The position numbers and the translations under genes are program-made. Under the pieces are notes generated by a model. It had not been told where the DNA came from. It saw only the letters and a program-made list of their open reading frames with translations, and searched no databases. Source: Saksenaea vasiformis B4078 (taxonomy: Eukaryota; Mucoromycota; Mucoromycetes; Mucorales; Saksenaeaceae). From it: a DNA stretch of 64,000 nt. This document shows positions 1 to 12,300 of this stretch, piece by piece; the first letter of the stretch is position 1; each line of letters opens with the position of its first letter. Where the stretch lies: the NCBI GenBank assembly GCA_000697055.1, contig JNDT01002329.1, positions 1 through 64,000 on the forward strand, given 5' to 3'.

Positions 1-736
1 CAAGCAGCGAGCTTGAAATCCTCATCATTCAACAATGAAGGCCGCTTAGAATGCTTTCCCTGTTGATGAAGAGAGAGCGTTCCGAATTGAAGGTATTCTT
101 TCGCCCACAAACGAATGGCAAGGTTACGATAGGTTGACGGAGCCTTCCAGATAGCGTTTGCAGCTTTTTGCGAAGATTTGATCTTCTTATATCCTTCCAG
201 TCTGTAGTGAAAGTAATGGCGCACAGCCTGAAGTTTGCAGAGGTCGAAACACGGTCTGCTGTTGAAAGGAACCACAGCACTGATGCGAGGAAAAATTTCT
301 GTGCAAATTTTATCATATGCAACTTCAATCTCATCTATCTTGCTCTTCTCTTCAGCCTCCAAATATTCATCGTCACTATCAGACTGCTCATGCATGATAT
401 CAGATTGTTGCTGAACTTCAGGAACAAACCCAAATTCAGTCAACTTGCGAGACTTTGTCTCAGACTTTTCTCTGTGCTCCTCTGCTTTACGCTTTCTCAT
501 GTCGTAATTCTGGAATCTTTTCTATCTGCACCGCTTTTCCAAGTAAGCGGTTGCTGTACACACGCTGTAACCAGCATTTCTTCGCTGAGACCCAGCAACT
601 CCCAATCTTCGACATCTACTTCTTGATCTCGATGCAAGTTTACTTGCTCACTTTCATCTTCATTTAAGGCTTGTTCTAACTTTTGTCTATGGTATCTTTC
701 TTTTGCTGCTCTTTTTTGGGCGCGAGGTCGAGGCAT
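1..736 (-). mobile_element. Transposase gene, N-terminal part, frameshifted and cut by window edge
   Basis: The minus strand reads a coherent protein from ATG at 736 (MPRPRAQKR, then an acidic, basic-rich stretch) to about 500, and continues in another frame from about 498 to position 1 (ending LLNDEDFKLAA). The later part has the look of the N-terminal DNA-binding region of the DDE transposases abundant in Mucoromycota and Glomeromycotina: a helical block with RLWAKEYLQFG, then a Gln/Lys-rich linker and the LNDED motif. The catalytic domain would lie beyond the left edge. The switch of frame near 498 (TGA in one frame, ATGAGAAAG in the other) is either a frameshift in a decaying copy or a short missed intron. 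The exact superfamily is not certain; an IS630/Tc1-like or KDZ-like element are both possible. Confidence 0.5.
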
Positions 737-2982
737 CTTGGTAAAACTAATGAAAAAAGCAGTAAACAGGCAATATAACACCAGGGGTAATAACCGATAT
801 TATTGGCTAATAATTGTATCCCCGCATCATTGGAGCTCCGTTATGAAAAATGGCTGTCTCAACTTTTTTCATCCCTGCTAAAATCGTCGCTGAGACCCCA
901 ACTTCGAAAGCCTAAGGAAATTTATCATTCTTTGAGGTTTCTTCTATCAGAAACATCAAATTTCATCACCAAATGTTTACTCTATAAAATTCTTTAAGCG
1001 TTAGAACTTTGGCAAAAAAGTGTTAGGTTATTGGCCGAATGCACCATATTTATTTACATTTGCCTGCATCATGTCTTTACTATGATATATCATCTAGCAC
1101 TTGTATCTCGCTCATTGACGCCGGCTTTAATATTAGGCGAACTGGAACACTTTTGTTCAATGGATAGTGGTTTCGGATTACGTGTGATGATTTATGCATC
1201 TCCACTCTTTCTCTACCAGAATGATATAATGAATTCGCTATTATATCATGGATGTTCCAGGTATGCTCTAGTTTGTACCGGGTGTCCTTCATGCCCGAGA
1301 AGCTATTGGTCACACAACCTGTTTATCGTAATCTATCTGTGAAGATTTCTTGTTTGAGGCATGACCTGTTCTCGTTCTCAGACACATGTTTAAAAACAAA
1401 TATTCTATTCGATTGTCATCTATAACAAGCCATTATCCCTTTTTCTTCATTCTTTCGAATGTATTCATCTTAACGGTATTTTTCTTTATTGGTAATCATG
1501 TCATGGACTAACCTGTTCTTCAGGATCCTCTTTCCGCGTGAGCCGTATCGTCAACCTACGTAGTTGCGGGTACGGAATGGCTTCCTTGTGATGATATCAG
1601 CTCTTTTTCTCCTTTAACCAAACGGTTTGTCATTATTATTCCTTGTAAGCCAATACTTACTGTGCAATAGACTTCTGAACAGTCTATTACCTTCTTTTGT
1701 CTTTACCGATAACCAAGGGTAGGTAGCTTTACTCCAAAATAAATCAAGCTAATATCCTTCCAACAGTGGGACATCTATGGGTGATGACTGCTCAAGTCGT
1801 ATTTGGTATTCGCCATCTCGTTTTCTCGTTGAACGCATTTTCTATTTATTGTAAGTGATTTCGCTGCAGTAACGTTTTGATACTGAGATCTTGAATCTGC
1901 TATTGGTTGACGGTTACGATACACCCACAACATGGTGTTGTGGGTGTTTACAAAAAAAAAAAAAGGCGCCGTAGATCCTCCGGGAGCTGTAAGTGTTGTT
2001 TGATCAGGGTTCATTTGCATTGTGCTAATGACTTTTCCTAACAGTCGGCTTTGTGTGATGGCACCAGGACTACGTAAGTAATGCGCTTTGTTGCACTTGC
2101 CGTCTCATCTAAGGTGTTCTAAGGGTCCTGCAAAACGTTCTCGTCCGGGAGGCGTATATGCTAAAACCATCAGGTAAAAAAAATTGTCGGACCTTTGTGT
2201 GAGCTGACTTTTCCGGGATTTTTCATACACCGTTCTGTTTGCTATCGCAGGATAATGAATTTGATATGAGTTGAGAACTGCAGATTTATACCTTACTTTC
2301 TAAGATCACGGTTAATGCTATCTAAAATTTAGTTTATCATAATTTGAACTTCGACAGCCCACAATACTATGTTACACACAATTCAGTAGCACATCGCCAT
2401 GTGAATTCCTGGTGTTCCAGTCATTATCTCTTTTTATCCTTTGGTTGTTTTCCTTGTTACTCTGCTATTTTTTAGTCTTATTCCATCGTTCCCTTCAATA
2501 TAATTGTCCGAATGTCTTTATAACTAACAGTCACCTGACATAAAAGAAATATAGCTCCAAGTCACTTCTCTGTACTTCTCTTTTTTTCCCCTCTGACGTT
2601 ATAAGAGTACAGCTATCTATGCTCATTGGTTGGAGTACTAAGGGAAGTTCGACATCGGATCAGGGATCTCGTTTATGGAAGGAAGAGTTCGTTGGTACTT
2701 GAAGAGTAAGTAACAATTACAATAGATCAATGTTTGCAATCTATTGCGCATGGGTAAACACAGACGTCTGAACAAAATAAAACGATCCTTTACATCTGGA
2801 GAAAGGAAAGCGTTGTTGAAAAGGATAATACAAAGCTAACTAGGCGGGACAACGGTGTCGAACCAGAAATAGAGCTTGACGGTGAGTCGAAGATTGAATG
2901 TTTTCCACTTAGGACTTTTTACTTGATCAAAAATGTATGATATTCAAAACCAAAAAAAAAAAAAGCAGATATAAAACATAAG
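737..2982. other. Intergenic gap, no gene seen
   Basis: About 2.2 kb between the transposase fragment and the ABC transporter 3' end. It is AT-rich with short poly-A/T runs and only short chance ORFs. The left 100-200 bases probably hold the outer end of the transposon, but its terminal repeat cannot be fixed because the partner end is outside the window. One strong perfect hairpin is listed separately. Confidence 0.5.
1921..1947. repeat. Perfect 12-bp inverted repeat with 3-nt loop
   Basis: ACACCCACAACA at 1921-1932 is the exact reverse complement of TGTTGTGGGTGT at 1936-1947, with loop TGG. A run of 13 A follows shortly after on the plus strand (poly-T before it on the minus strand). It lies in an intergenic region; function unknown. 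Confidence 0.7.
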
Positions 2983-5900
2983 CTAGCGCCTACCCTTTCG
3001 CGTCGTGTAAACGAGCTCTAAAAAGACGAAAACATTGAAAACCCAAAAGGCAATGATAATTCCGAGATTGCGCCATTTGTTCGCCGCATCCCACCCGTAG
3101 ACTATGGTGTAAAATTGTTCACCTGACGAGTAGGCGCAGTAACCACATTTTTCTGGTTGCGTAGCATTTGGATTATCAACGTAGCCGGTTGCGCCTGACG
3201 CGAAGAAATTTGCTAGATAGTCACCACAAGTAGTATTTGGTGGCGGTAAAAACTTGACCATATCTTCGTTGCTGCAAGTGATCTTGACATTCACCAATTC
3301 GTTCACTGCGAGACCTTCGATGAAATAATGGAAAGGATCTAAAAACAACCCTATGAATACCGTTTCTGCAACTGAACAAATTACTTACTTAGCCAGTACA
3401 TTCAAGCACTCCAGAAACGAGGCATCGCGAAAGGGCTCTGCATCAAGCCTGCAAAAAGAGCCAGCATGGAAATCACCAAAGGATTAACGATAGCAGCCAT
3501 AGTAGGACTGACCGAAATTGACGCAATCACAAAACCGAGTGTGACAGCCCAGAAAAGGAAAAAGATACTTATACAATAAAAGTAACCAACTGCTTCAGAT
3601 GTATTGGTAAGGCCCGCCGTCCAGTAGAATCCAAACATGAAGAAAGTGGCCACGAACAAGATATAAGGGATTTCCACCAGGATGGATGACAGACCAAAGG
3701 GAATTCAGCCGTAGTAACGTGAGGCATATTCCCGACGGAAATACATGCGCTCCATCATGAACTTTGGTTGTGCGGAAACAATGAGAATGTAGGCCATCAG
3801 AAAAGTATTAAATAGTGCAAAAGGACGGTTCATCAAATCCGATGTCGTATTTCCCACCTTCCAGTAGGTAAATCCTGTTATCAACGAAATGAACATAATA
3901 GTCATGAAACGCCCAAAGTTGTAATCTGGTGAACCCCAGTAAACGACTGCCATACGGTTATGTACAAGGCCGAGTTGTGTCCAGGAGGAGGTTGCGTAGG
4001 TCAGCGCTGGACGTGTGGGGTTTTGGTTTGCTGATTGATGAATTTTCTCTAACTCGGCTTCAAGCGCTTCGGCTTCGGATGATTGGGCCCATACGTCAGC
4101 CCAGTTGCGTGTGGCCCTACCAGTCGTTCCAGCTCCTATCACTTCCAAAATGTACTCAGCGGGATTTGCGTCGGGAGAGCACTTGGGTCCTCCATTCTTC
4201 TCAAAGTAATCAATCATTGTGCGCGCATCCTTGCCTATTTCGCCGTAGTAGGCCGTTCGTCCGCCACGAACCAATAGAAGGAGATGGTCGAAGTGTTCAA
4301 AGAGGATAGAGGAAGGCTGATGAATGGTACAAAGTACGGGCCAACCAGCATCGGCAAGCTTGCGGATAAATCAAATAATGTTGTAAGAGCTTTGAGCATC
4401 GAGTCCCGATGTGGGCTCGTCCAGGAACAGTAGCTGGGGTTTGCCAACCAGCTCCATGCCGATTGTTAGTCGTTTCCTTTCTTCAACCGAGATACCGAAA
4501 CCAGTTTCAACTTCTCCAATCTGAGCATCCGCGATGTCTTCCATCTCCAAAAGCTGTATAATTTTCTCGACATAATTGTTCTTTTCCTGTTTGGTCACGT
4601 CTGCAGGCTGACGAAGGTAGGCAGAAAACTGAAGTGCTTCGCGTACTGTTACTGCTGGCTGATGGATGTCCATCTGTTCACAATAACCGGTGATACGTTC
4701 GAAATCGTTCATTAACGCCTCACCATTTAGGTAAACACGTCCTTCCACCTTTCCTAATGTCTTACGACGTGCGAGCACGTCAAGTAGTGTAGTTTTTCCT
4801 GCACCAGACGAACCCATAAGTGCTGTCAAATGGCCTGGCTTGACGATGCCACTAATGTCGTTGAGTAATTGAATAGAGCCATCCTTAATTGGAACAGTGT
4901 AATTGATATGATGCCATGAAAAGGCGGTTCCTGCGGCGATTGTATCCATTTCTTCGCTAATTCGCGCTCGTCGTTGATGCCTTTCCTTTTCTTCTTCGGC
5001 TGTACGAGACTTGGGCGTCTTGCCACGCAAATACAGTTTCGTCAATGAACCGGCCTTACTAAAACCTCCTCACTCCATGGCTAGGGCGGTTGCCTCAGTG
5101 AAAAACACGAAAAAGGCAATGAAGACAACGAAATCGGGGGCCCAACGTTCCCATGACTTGTATGATAGTTCCTCCAAAAGATAGTTATCGCCCTCCACAT
5201 AGTCCTGTCCTGGTAGACCGCCTGTCATAGTACATACTTTATAACGCCAGTCATTATAACCTACCAAGATTATAGTATAAGTATGAAGTTCTCAAAGTTC
5301 ATATCATACCTTCGCCAACAGGAACGGCGTTACCTACACCTTCACACGAGTACCTTTGGCCGTGCATTTCGTTGACCAGAAGAGACTTGTACGTGTAAGC
5401 CATTGGATTGATCCAGTAGATCCTTAAGCGGGCTTAATTGGGGTCGCAGAGTACAACTCCTCAACCTACCAGTACACCCATGGATGCATTGATCGGTAAT
5501 GGATAGCATAGCCGACTAGAGTAAGCAATGCAATCATAATAACACCTGATATCTGAGTTGCAGCGAGGAAACTCGGGGTCACAGCACCAAAGAATCGAAA
5601 AAAGCCATTCATGGTTAAATTTGCGAAGAAAAGAGTGATAAAGAATGTGAAAAATCGACCGAATTCGAGATTGAGACCCGTCATAAAATAAGCGCAGACA
5701 GAATATAAAACCACTACATAATGGGTGAATACGAATGAAGACATAGTCGTGCGTAATTTACCTTGAACCGACGCGTAAGGAACGTCCATGATGACTTGTG
5801 CAATATAAAAAGCAGAAGGACGATAGAGTGCAAACTGTTTGTGTCTCTCCAGGATGGGGCGACCCATCAAAAAACTGACAAGCTCCGTCTGACACACAAA

Positions 5901-7618
5901 TGTGTTGAAGAAAAGGGAGAAAAAGAGGGCGCCACCACGTGAGAAAGCACCGCGACCATCGAGGGGAATGTTGTAGAAGCAAGAAGCAGCAATCAAACCC
6001 TGAATCAGGATCGTACCATAGCGTGATATTAGCGCTTCCCTATCTTTCAAAAGAAGGTGATGTTGCCGGATGACAAGCGCTCGGACTTGCTGATAGAATG
6101 ATGCGATGTAAGGGGAACCCTTGGGAGCACGCTTCTGTTGTTCTTCAGTGATAGCTTGTTGGAAACGTTCTACCGGGTTTTCCTCTTCCAACGTCTTCTC
6201 ATAGACATGCATCTCTTCCATCATTTCCTTATAGATGGAGGATGAATGATAGCGTTCCTGGAATTTGTTCGCAAACTGTGGTACACTATCTTCAAAGCCT
6301 TGCCTCACTTCTCGCTCGAGGGGATTACAGATGCCAGTAAGGAAATCGGGTGTTGATTTTCGGGGAGGGCAATAGAAGCCCATGTCCTCAAAGTACTGTT
6401 TGGCTCGGGAAACGGGCCCGAAATATAAGCAGTAGCCATTGTCGAGTAAAAGCACCTTGTCAAATTCATAAAATATACTGTTGGATGCTTGATAAAGTGT
6501 GGCAATAGTTGTCTTGTTAAACACATTGGTCATAATGCGCAGCGACCGCACATAATCAAGCGCTGACGCAGCATCAAGGCCTCTGGTAGAGCAATCCCAG
6601 CAATTGATTGTACTCCTCGTCGTCATCAACTCGGCGATGGATAATCGTTTACGTTCACCGCCTGAGAGACCGCGAATAAAAGCATTGCCGACCATAGTAT
6701 CCATTTGTTTCGCCAGACCCAGCATATTACCAAGCATGTACAAGACTTTATTGACAAAGTCTGCTTTGGTTTCATCAGGCAGGCGGTTACCGGGCGTCTT
6801 TGTACGTAATGCAAATTGCAACGTTTGCTTGGTTGTAAGTGTAGGATAATGTTGATCTTCTTCTTCGTTGTAGGTTACTTGACCGCGATAGTATTTAGCA
6901 AAGGTCTCTGAATTGATGCCGCCGTAACCGACTTCGCCTTCGACCTTTGTAAAGGAGCCACGCATATTAGATAAGACCTTGAGTAAACTTGTACAGCCGG
7001 CACCAGGACGTCCCAGGACAAGCAACATCTCTCCGTCTTTACAGAAACCAGTCTGGCTATGAAGAATAGACTTTCGACTAGTATTTGCACCGATACCGAA
7101 GTAGGTTTTCCAAAATTGGAGATTTTTGAGCACTCCACTGATCACGGTCGGTATGGTGTGTGCTTCTGCTCCGAGACCCTATCAAGTGGGAGTAGTGAAT
7201 AAAAACAGCCAAAATATAGACGATTTTGTTACCTCGACGATGATATTTTTCCAGATGATACCAAGATGTTTATTTGTTTGACCAGCTTTCCGCTCTTCTT
7301 GAGACAGATCATGAAGAAAATCTGTCAGATCAAGATTCTCTTGATCTCCTTTTTCCAGCTGACTGGCTGATGCGGTACGATGACTTGCTTGCGAGAATTC
7401 TCTTTTTAGCTCCTGAAATTCGACCATAGCAGCTGCAGAGCAATGATTGAGCACCATACACAGCGTTTGCACAGATTCTACGTACCTTGTACATCAACTT
7501 CGCTACCAGCTGCCTCAGAGAACGTTTTATTCTCGACCTCGTAGGAATAAGAGATTTCGGTCTGCTCTGAACCATCGTTGGACCATATTTGATGCGGTGA
7601 TCCCTCCTTCTCAGGCAT
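2983..7618 (-). pseudogene. PDR-type (ABCG) ABC transporter with four in-frame TGA codons
   Basis: Full-size pleiotropic-drug-resistance exporter of the plasma membrane, 1460 codons, with the order NBD1-TMD1-NBD2-TMD2. NBD1 has the PDR Walker A GRPGAGCTSLLK (Cys in place of Lys, normal for the family) and signature LSGGERKRLS; NBD2 has Walker [12 protein letters not shown] and Walker [17 protein letters not shown]. Exons on the minus strand: 7618-7486, 7432-7233, 7178-5470, 5422-5310, 5260-3389, 3338-2983; every junction is GT-AG and in phase. The fifth exon is interrupted by TGA at 5072-5070 (codon about 782), 4373-4371 (1015), 3707-3705 (1237) and 3404-3402 (1338). By comparison with the family, three sit where Trp is expected and one where Arg (CGA) is expected. 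No indel, TAA or TAG was found. Most simply a recent pseudogene; recoding, RNA editing or sequence error are alternatives. Confidence 0.9.
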
Positions 7619-8798
7619 TGCAAGAATGACGTGTTTAAATGAGTAAAAAGAAAAGGATCGTTAAAAATTACAAGTTAAGCGACATCGAAGCAAGAACAGT
7701 TTTATAGGTTCGATGGAGGTAGAAAAGTTAACTTGATCCAACCCCATTTAGCCGCAAGATCTGATTGAGCGGAGCAATGTTTAGGTGCTTTATGCGTAAG
7801 GATTATCGTAGCCTGCTGCGGAAATAGCCTAATTAGTTAAACTTCTCTTGCCACCACCTGGCACCTCCCTTTTTGGGCTTTGTGTAATTGCTTGTGATTA
7901 GTAATATACTGCAATCACTAGTACTGAACAATCGCTGGTACGGTGATATAGCAACAAGCGACGTCTACGCACTCCTTCGACTGACCATTGCAGTCACCAG
8001 AAAATTCAGTACGGTATTGGTGACAGGAGCACTTAACACGTATACGCGCGGTGCCACAATGTCTGATAAAAAGAACTAGAATTGAGCGCGGTGAATAGAA
8101 TACCCAGCCAACAAAGCGAGTGATGAACCACAGCTAGTAGAATATGGATCTTTGTAGCTACATCGGTCAAATTTCGGCCCGTTGGATGATAGCGATCTAC
8201 AGAACGTTTGTACCACAAAAGTGTATCGTTAGCTAGAATAATCAGGCGTTAAAGTAGCAGGCGGCGTACCACTTCGTCCAGTCGTTTTCTAAGGGCCTAG
8301 CCGCCTCCTGCTGAAGAGTACCATAGTGATTCCAAACACCAGGGCGTAAGTATCGATGGTCATGAATTTATTTACTATGCGCTCGATTATACATAGGTTA
8401 CTTGGCAACCTACCGCGTTCATTTTTAGCTGCAAAACGTGAAGACGACAACGCTGACTGAGGCACAAAGAAGGAGTATTGCTGAGCCCTTTTGCTACCTT
8501 TTCGGGGCATCGCGGATTCTTGTTTAAAGAGAAGCTTCGTGAAAGCAACTAAAGTAACCTTGAACAACGACTATTTCGCAAGGTTGATAATCCTGTAAAG
8601 AAAGCGAGAGGAAATCTCAGAAGGTATAACTTTCAGAGATCAGCATGAAACAGTTCCAGCATAGCGTTTCCAGAAATGAAGTGTCGCCAGTAGATGACTT
8701 TATTAGGAAACTTTGGGGCAGTTTGCCCATCTTGCTTGTCGAAGCTGCTCCCCCTAAAGGAATTCAAGAACAAATAGGAAAAAAAAGAAGCCAACGTC
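7619..8798. other. Intergenic gap upstream of ABC transporter, one doubtful small ORF
   Basis: This holds the promoter region of the ABC gene and the left flank of the polymerase element. A minus-strand ORF at about 8290-8509 could encode some 73 residues starting MPRKGSKRAQQ and ending in a short hydrophobic stretch (YALVFGITMVLF) and basic tail, loosely like a small tail-anchored protein. It matches no family I recognise, and I would not count it as a gene without transcript support. Confidence 0.35.
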
Positions 8799-8937
8799 AG
8801 GGGCATAATGATCTTCTGTGCCACCCGAATAACAAAAAAATCGCTTGACGTGCGGGGGCGTTTGGGGCAACTACGTCGAAAAAAAAAGTCGACGGATTCG
8901 TCCTAGTGCCACGGGTCATTTGATATCGAAAAATCGT
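8799..8937 (+). repeat. Left terminal inverted repeat of the PolB element
   Basis: 139 bp, identical base for base to the reverse complement of 12983-13121, including the lengths of its A7 and A9 runs. It begins (A)GGGGCATAATGATC and ends at AAAAATCGT. Inside it CGTCGA (8874-8879) and TCGACG (8889-8894) can pair around an A-rich loop. Perfect identity suggests recent insertion or copying of one end from the other. Confidence 0.97.
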
Positions 8938-9004
8938 TCGACAATCCTCACAACCTAACATTGAAAAATCTAAAAACGGAATCTCACATAACTTCATTAG
9001 GAAC

Positions 9005-9262
9005 ATGAATGCCGATGAGAAAAGACAATGTAAAAACCCCGATTGTATCATAGAGAAGCCGGAGTTCTACGGCCGGCACAGATTGTGCAAGAAGTGTCAC
9101 AACAAGAGATGTTACGAGTTAAGAAAACAAAGACAATCTCAAGCACTCGTTATGCTCGAAGAGACTCTCAGAATGAGAGAGGAGGTAAAAACTGATATCA
9201 AAGAGTTAAAAGACATGCTGAACGAAATCAACGAGAAGATGGCTCAAATGCGCGTTGTTTAA
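9005..9262 (+). CDS. Small Cys4 zinc-ribbon protein with coiled coil, left arm of PolB element
   Basis: An 85-residue protein. Cys9, Cys14, Cys28 and Cys31 form a C-x4-C-x13-C-x2-C site with the local pattern FYGRHRLCKKC, typical of small zinc ribbons seen in viruses and mobile elements. The C-terminal half is Glu/Lys/Leu-rich (LEETLRMREEVK, LKDMLNEINEKM) and should form a coiled coil. It starts 68 bp inside the terminal repeat and ends 100 bp before the polymerase, on the same strand. It shares the FYxxRxxCKKC core with the small gene on the other arm (12551-12946). A role as end-binding or replication accessory protein is inference only; no catalytic motif is visible. Confidence 0.75.
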   Translation: MNADEKRQCKNPDCIIEKPEFYGRHRLCKKCHNKRCYELRKQRQSQALVMLEETLRMREEVKTDIKELKDMLNEINEKMAQMRVV

Positions 9263-9362
9263 AAAGCAACGGTCATATTTAAAATCCAACGAGACCTGCT
9301 AACAAAATTGAATTCTCCAAAAGTGAGGAGAGTACCCAATCAGTAAGAAATCTGAGAGGAAG

Positions 9363-12300
9363 ATGTTTGACGACCTTGATCCCGTAATCCAGTTGCTTGT
9401 TGAGTTCAAAGGACCCATCTTTGATGAGTGTCCGAACGAAGTACAAGACTTTTTGGTAGCCGATGCGTGGGAGAAGTGGCAGAAGATTAGTCGTTTTATA
9501 CCCGTATCGAAAGACGCGTACGATCGGTCTCCTGTTGCTGTAAGACTGTTCATGGTTAAGAAGGCTTTGGAGAAGTACAACGAAGGACCAAGCCAAGAAC
9601 CTGAATCAAGCCGTGACGCACAGGAAAAAAGACCGACAACGACGACAATTGAGGAGGTATCCGACGAGGGTGAAATGATCGATATTACCGGTCAAAGCGA
9701 AGGAGACGGAGAGGTGTACCATTTCGAGCAGGATCAGGTCGACGTATCGTTCGCTAATTGGCGCGATGTAACAAAACAAAGCCGAAGACGATTCAAAGGA
9801 GATGATGGAAAGATCTACAGTTTCAACAATGTAACTGTTTCGGCGGAACAGGCAGTTGAAGGAGATGATGTTGTGTTATGCCCGTCGACGATCAGATCTA
9901 TTGTCATGAAGTTGGATCAAATGGCCCAAGACAGTTGTTCGAACTTGGACAGAGCGTACATGTATACAATCGCAATGGATGGAGGAACAAGGTTCATTAA
10001 CGCTACTCCCTCGGCGATGGTGTTCGAGTTGATGAGACTGGTGGAAGAATACGAAGACTTCAGCGTTTTTGTATCAGCTCTTTCTGTTCACATAACCCGT
10101 AAAGATTCTCATCATTCCGTAACAGGACACGCTCGTCCTTCAGCGGGAGAAGGAGTATCGATCGAATTGGGAGATGGTTATTGGGCTTTCGATCTTTTAC
10201 CGACCAAAACCCGATGCATTGTTAACGTATTCTCAGCGTGGTTGATGTACAGGAAAGGATTACTTCACGATTGGATAGATATGGATTTCGCGGGAAGATA
10301 CTCTCAACAACAGAAAATCCTCCGTGCGGTAAAGACGTCCCCTCCTAACTCACCTCTTGATATGCAAAGATTTTCCGAACACGATTATTTGGTTATATCT
10401 GACCGTAACGACCTTGATGAGATTGACCCCGACTTCACCGTCCAGAGCTGTGTTTATTTCGTAACGGGCGATCATGCTCGATTAGTCGTCCATGAAACCC
10501 ATTTATCGGAACAATCTGTCGCAGCGATGATAAAAACAGCCACCAAGTCTCATTTAAGCCGAATATCGGTTACCAAGCCCAAAGAACCAACGACGAAACT
10601 AATTGTTGCTGATTTCGAATCATTTCGCGAAGTAGACCCAAACGACGTATCAACGCACAAGCACGTCCCCATCATGATAGGTGAACTATGCGAAGAACAT
10701 TTCTACCAAGCCAAGGGTGAGAATTGTTCTGAACAGTTCATCGAACATGTCAGGGACTCCCATACGAACGATGTAATTTGGTTCCACAATGGATCCAATT
10801 ACGATCACCACATCTTATTTGAAGCTGCGTTGAAGTATTGCGATAAGAATAGGACTAACCCGATTGAGTTGTTAGACCTGAACGGTCGATGGTTGAGCGT
10901 CAAAGTATGGTTCGATTCGAAGAAGTACGTCATATTTCGGGATAGTTGTTCATTAATCCCCGGTAGTTTGGACAGAATCGCTCGAGACATGGGGTTCGGA
11001 GGTAAGTTGCCGAATATTGATGTGATGAACGTGTCTAAGGAGGCGTGGATGAATGACGAGGTGATGGCGGAGTACAACCGTCAAGACTGTGAGATCTTGT
11101 TCAAGGTGTTGGATGAATATCGAAGTACTGCGTTCGATCAGTTTGCGACCGATCCGTTGGCTCATGTCTCAGCTTCGTCGTATTCCAAACAAGTATTTCT
11201 ATCGAAGTACTACAAGCCTGAAAAATGGCCGATATACGTATTAAGTGAGACATGTCACAAATTCATCGAGAAGGGGTACATGGGAGGACGTAATGAATCC
11301 TTCTACAGAGGCTTGGTGAAGAAACCTATGAACATTTATGACTTTACATCGGAATACCCGTGGGCCGGGACGATGTCGATTCCATACGGTAAGTTTGAGT
11401 TCCTGGACGATTTGGAACGAGTCGCTGATCCTGAAAAATGGCTCGAGGATCACCATGGTTTTTACGACATCCTCGTTGAAACGACCCCTGACGATATTAT
11501 ACCGTATTTAGGGATTCAACATGACTCCCGATACATGTTTCCCCGGATGACGAACATTGTGAATTTCGCTGTGTATTCGTTAAGTATTCTGAGAACAATC
11601 GAGTTGGGATACAAAGTGAAGCTGCTACGTGGGTTCAGGTGTAATGTCGATTATGTCACGGCTGAGATTTTCAAGGATCTCTTTAACGTAAAGAAAGAAG
11701 CGAAGGAAAAAGGAGAGAAAGGAAAGGAATACGCCGGTAAAATCACCGTGAACGCTTTTTACGGTACATGGGGGTTCAGGAAGTATGACCGACAGGTTAT
11801 ATCATGCTATGGGAAGAAGTGTGAGCCCAGACTGATCGCGGGGGAACTCCTAGGTCATTGTTCATACACTCGTACAGGTAACGCGTTCCTAGCTTATGAG
11901 TCGAAGAACGTACTCCTGAATAACGTCAACATTGCGATCGCATCGGCCATCACAGCGTACGCCCGTGATTTGATGTATGACTTACTTCAAAGCATTCGTT
12001 CCCTGGGATACAACGTGTACTATTGCGACACGGACAGTGTAGTAACCGACTGTCGTATCGAAGACCACCCGGAGCTTGCTGATCACTTTATGGGCCCAGG
12101 ACGAGGAAAAAACTTAGGCGAGCTGAAACACGAGAACGAGATCGATGAAGCGGTATTTGTCGGATGCAAAACTTATGGGTACCGGACTAAAGAGGGCAAA
12201 TACGTTGCTAAGTCAAAAGGAACGAGATTGAAGGACGTAGAACATGACGTAGTAAGAGCGATTAATGAGACCGATGAAGTGTATGAAGAACGAGTTAACC

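Noticed and set aside
2983..7618. A changed genetic code (TGA = Trp) in this organism
   Set aside because: Phenylalanine hydroxylase, the glycosyltransferase, and others end at TGA and have no internal TGA, and one of the four codons replaces Arg, not Trp.
8290..8512. A small tail-anchored protein resembling RAMP4/SERP
   Set aside because: The hydrophobic part is short and the sequence lacks the family's conserved residues; kept only as a remark.
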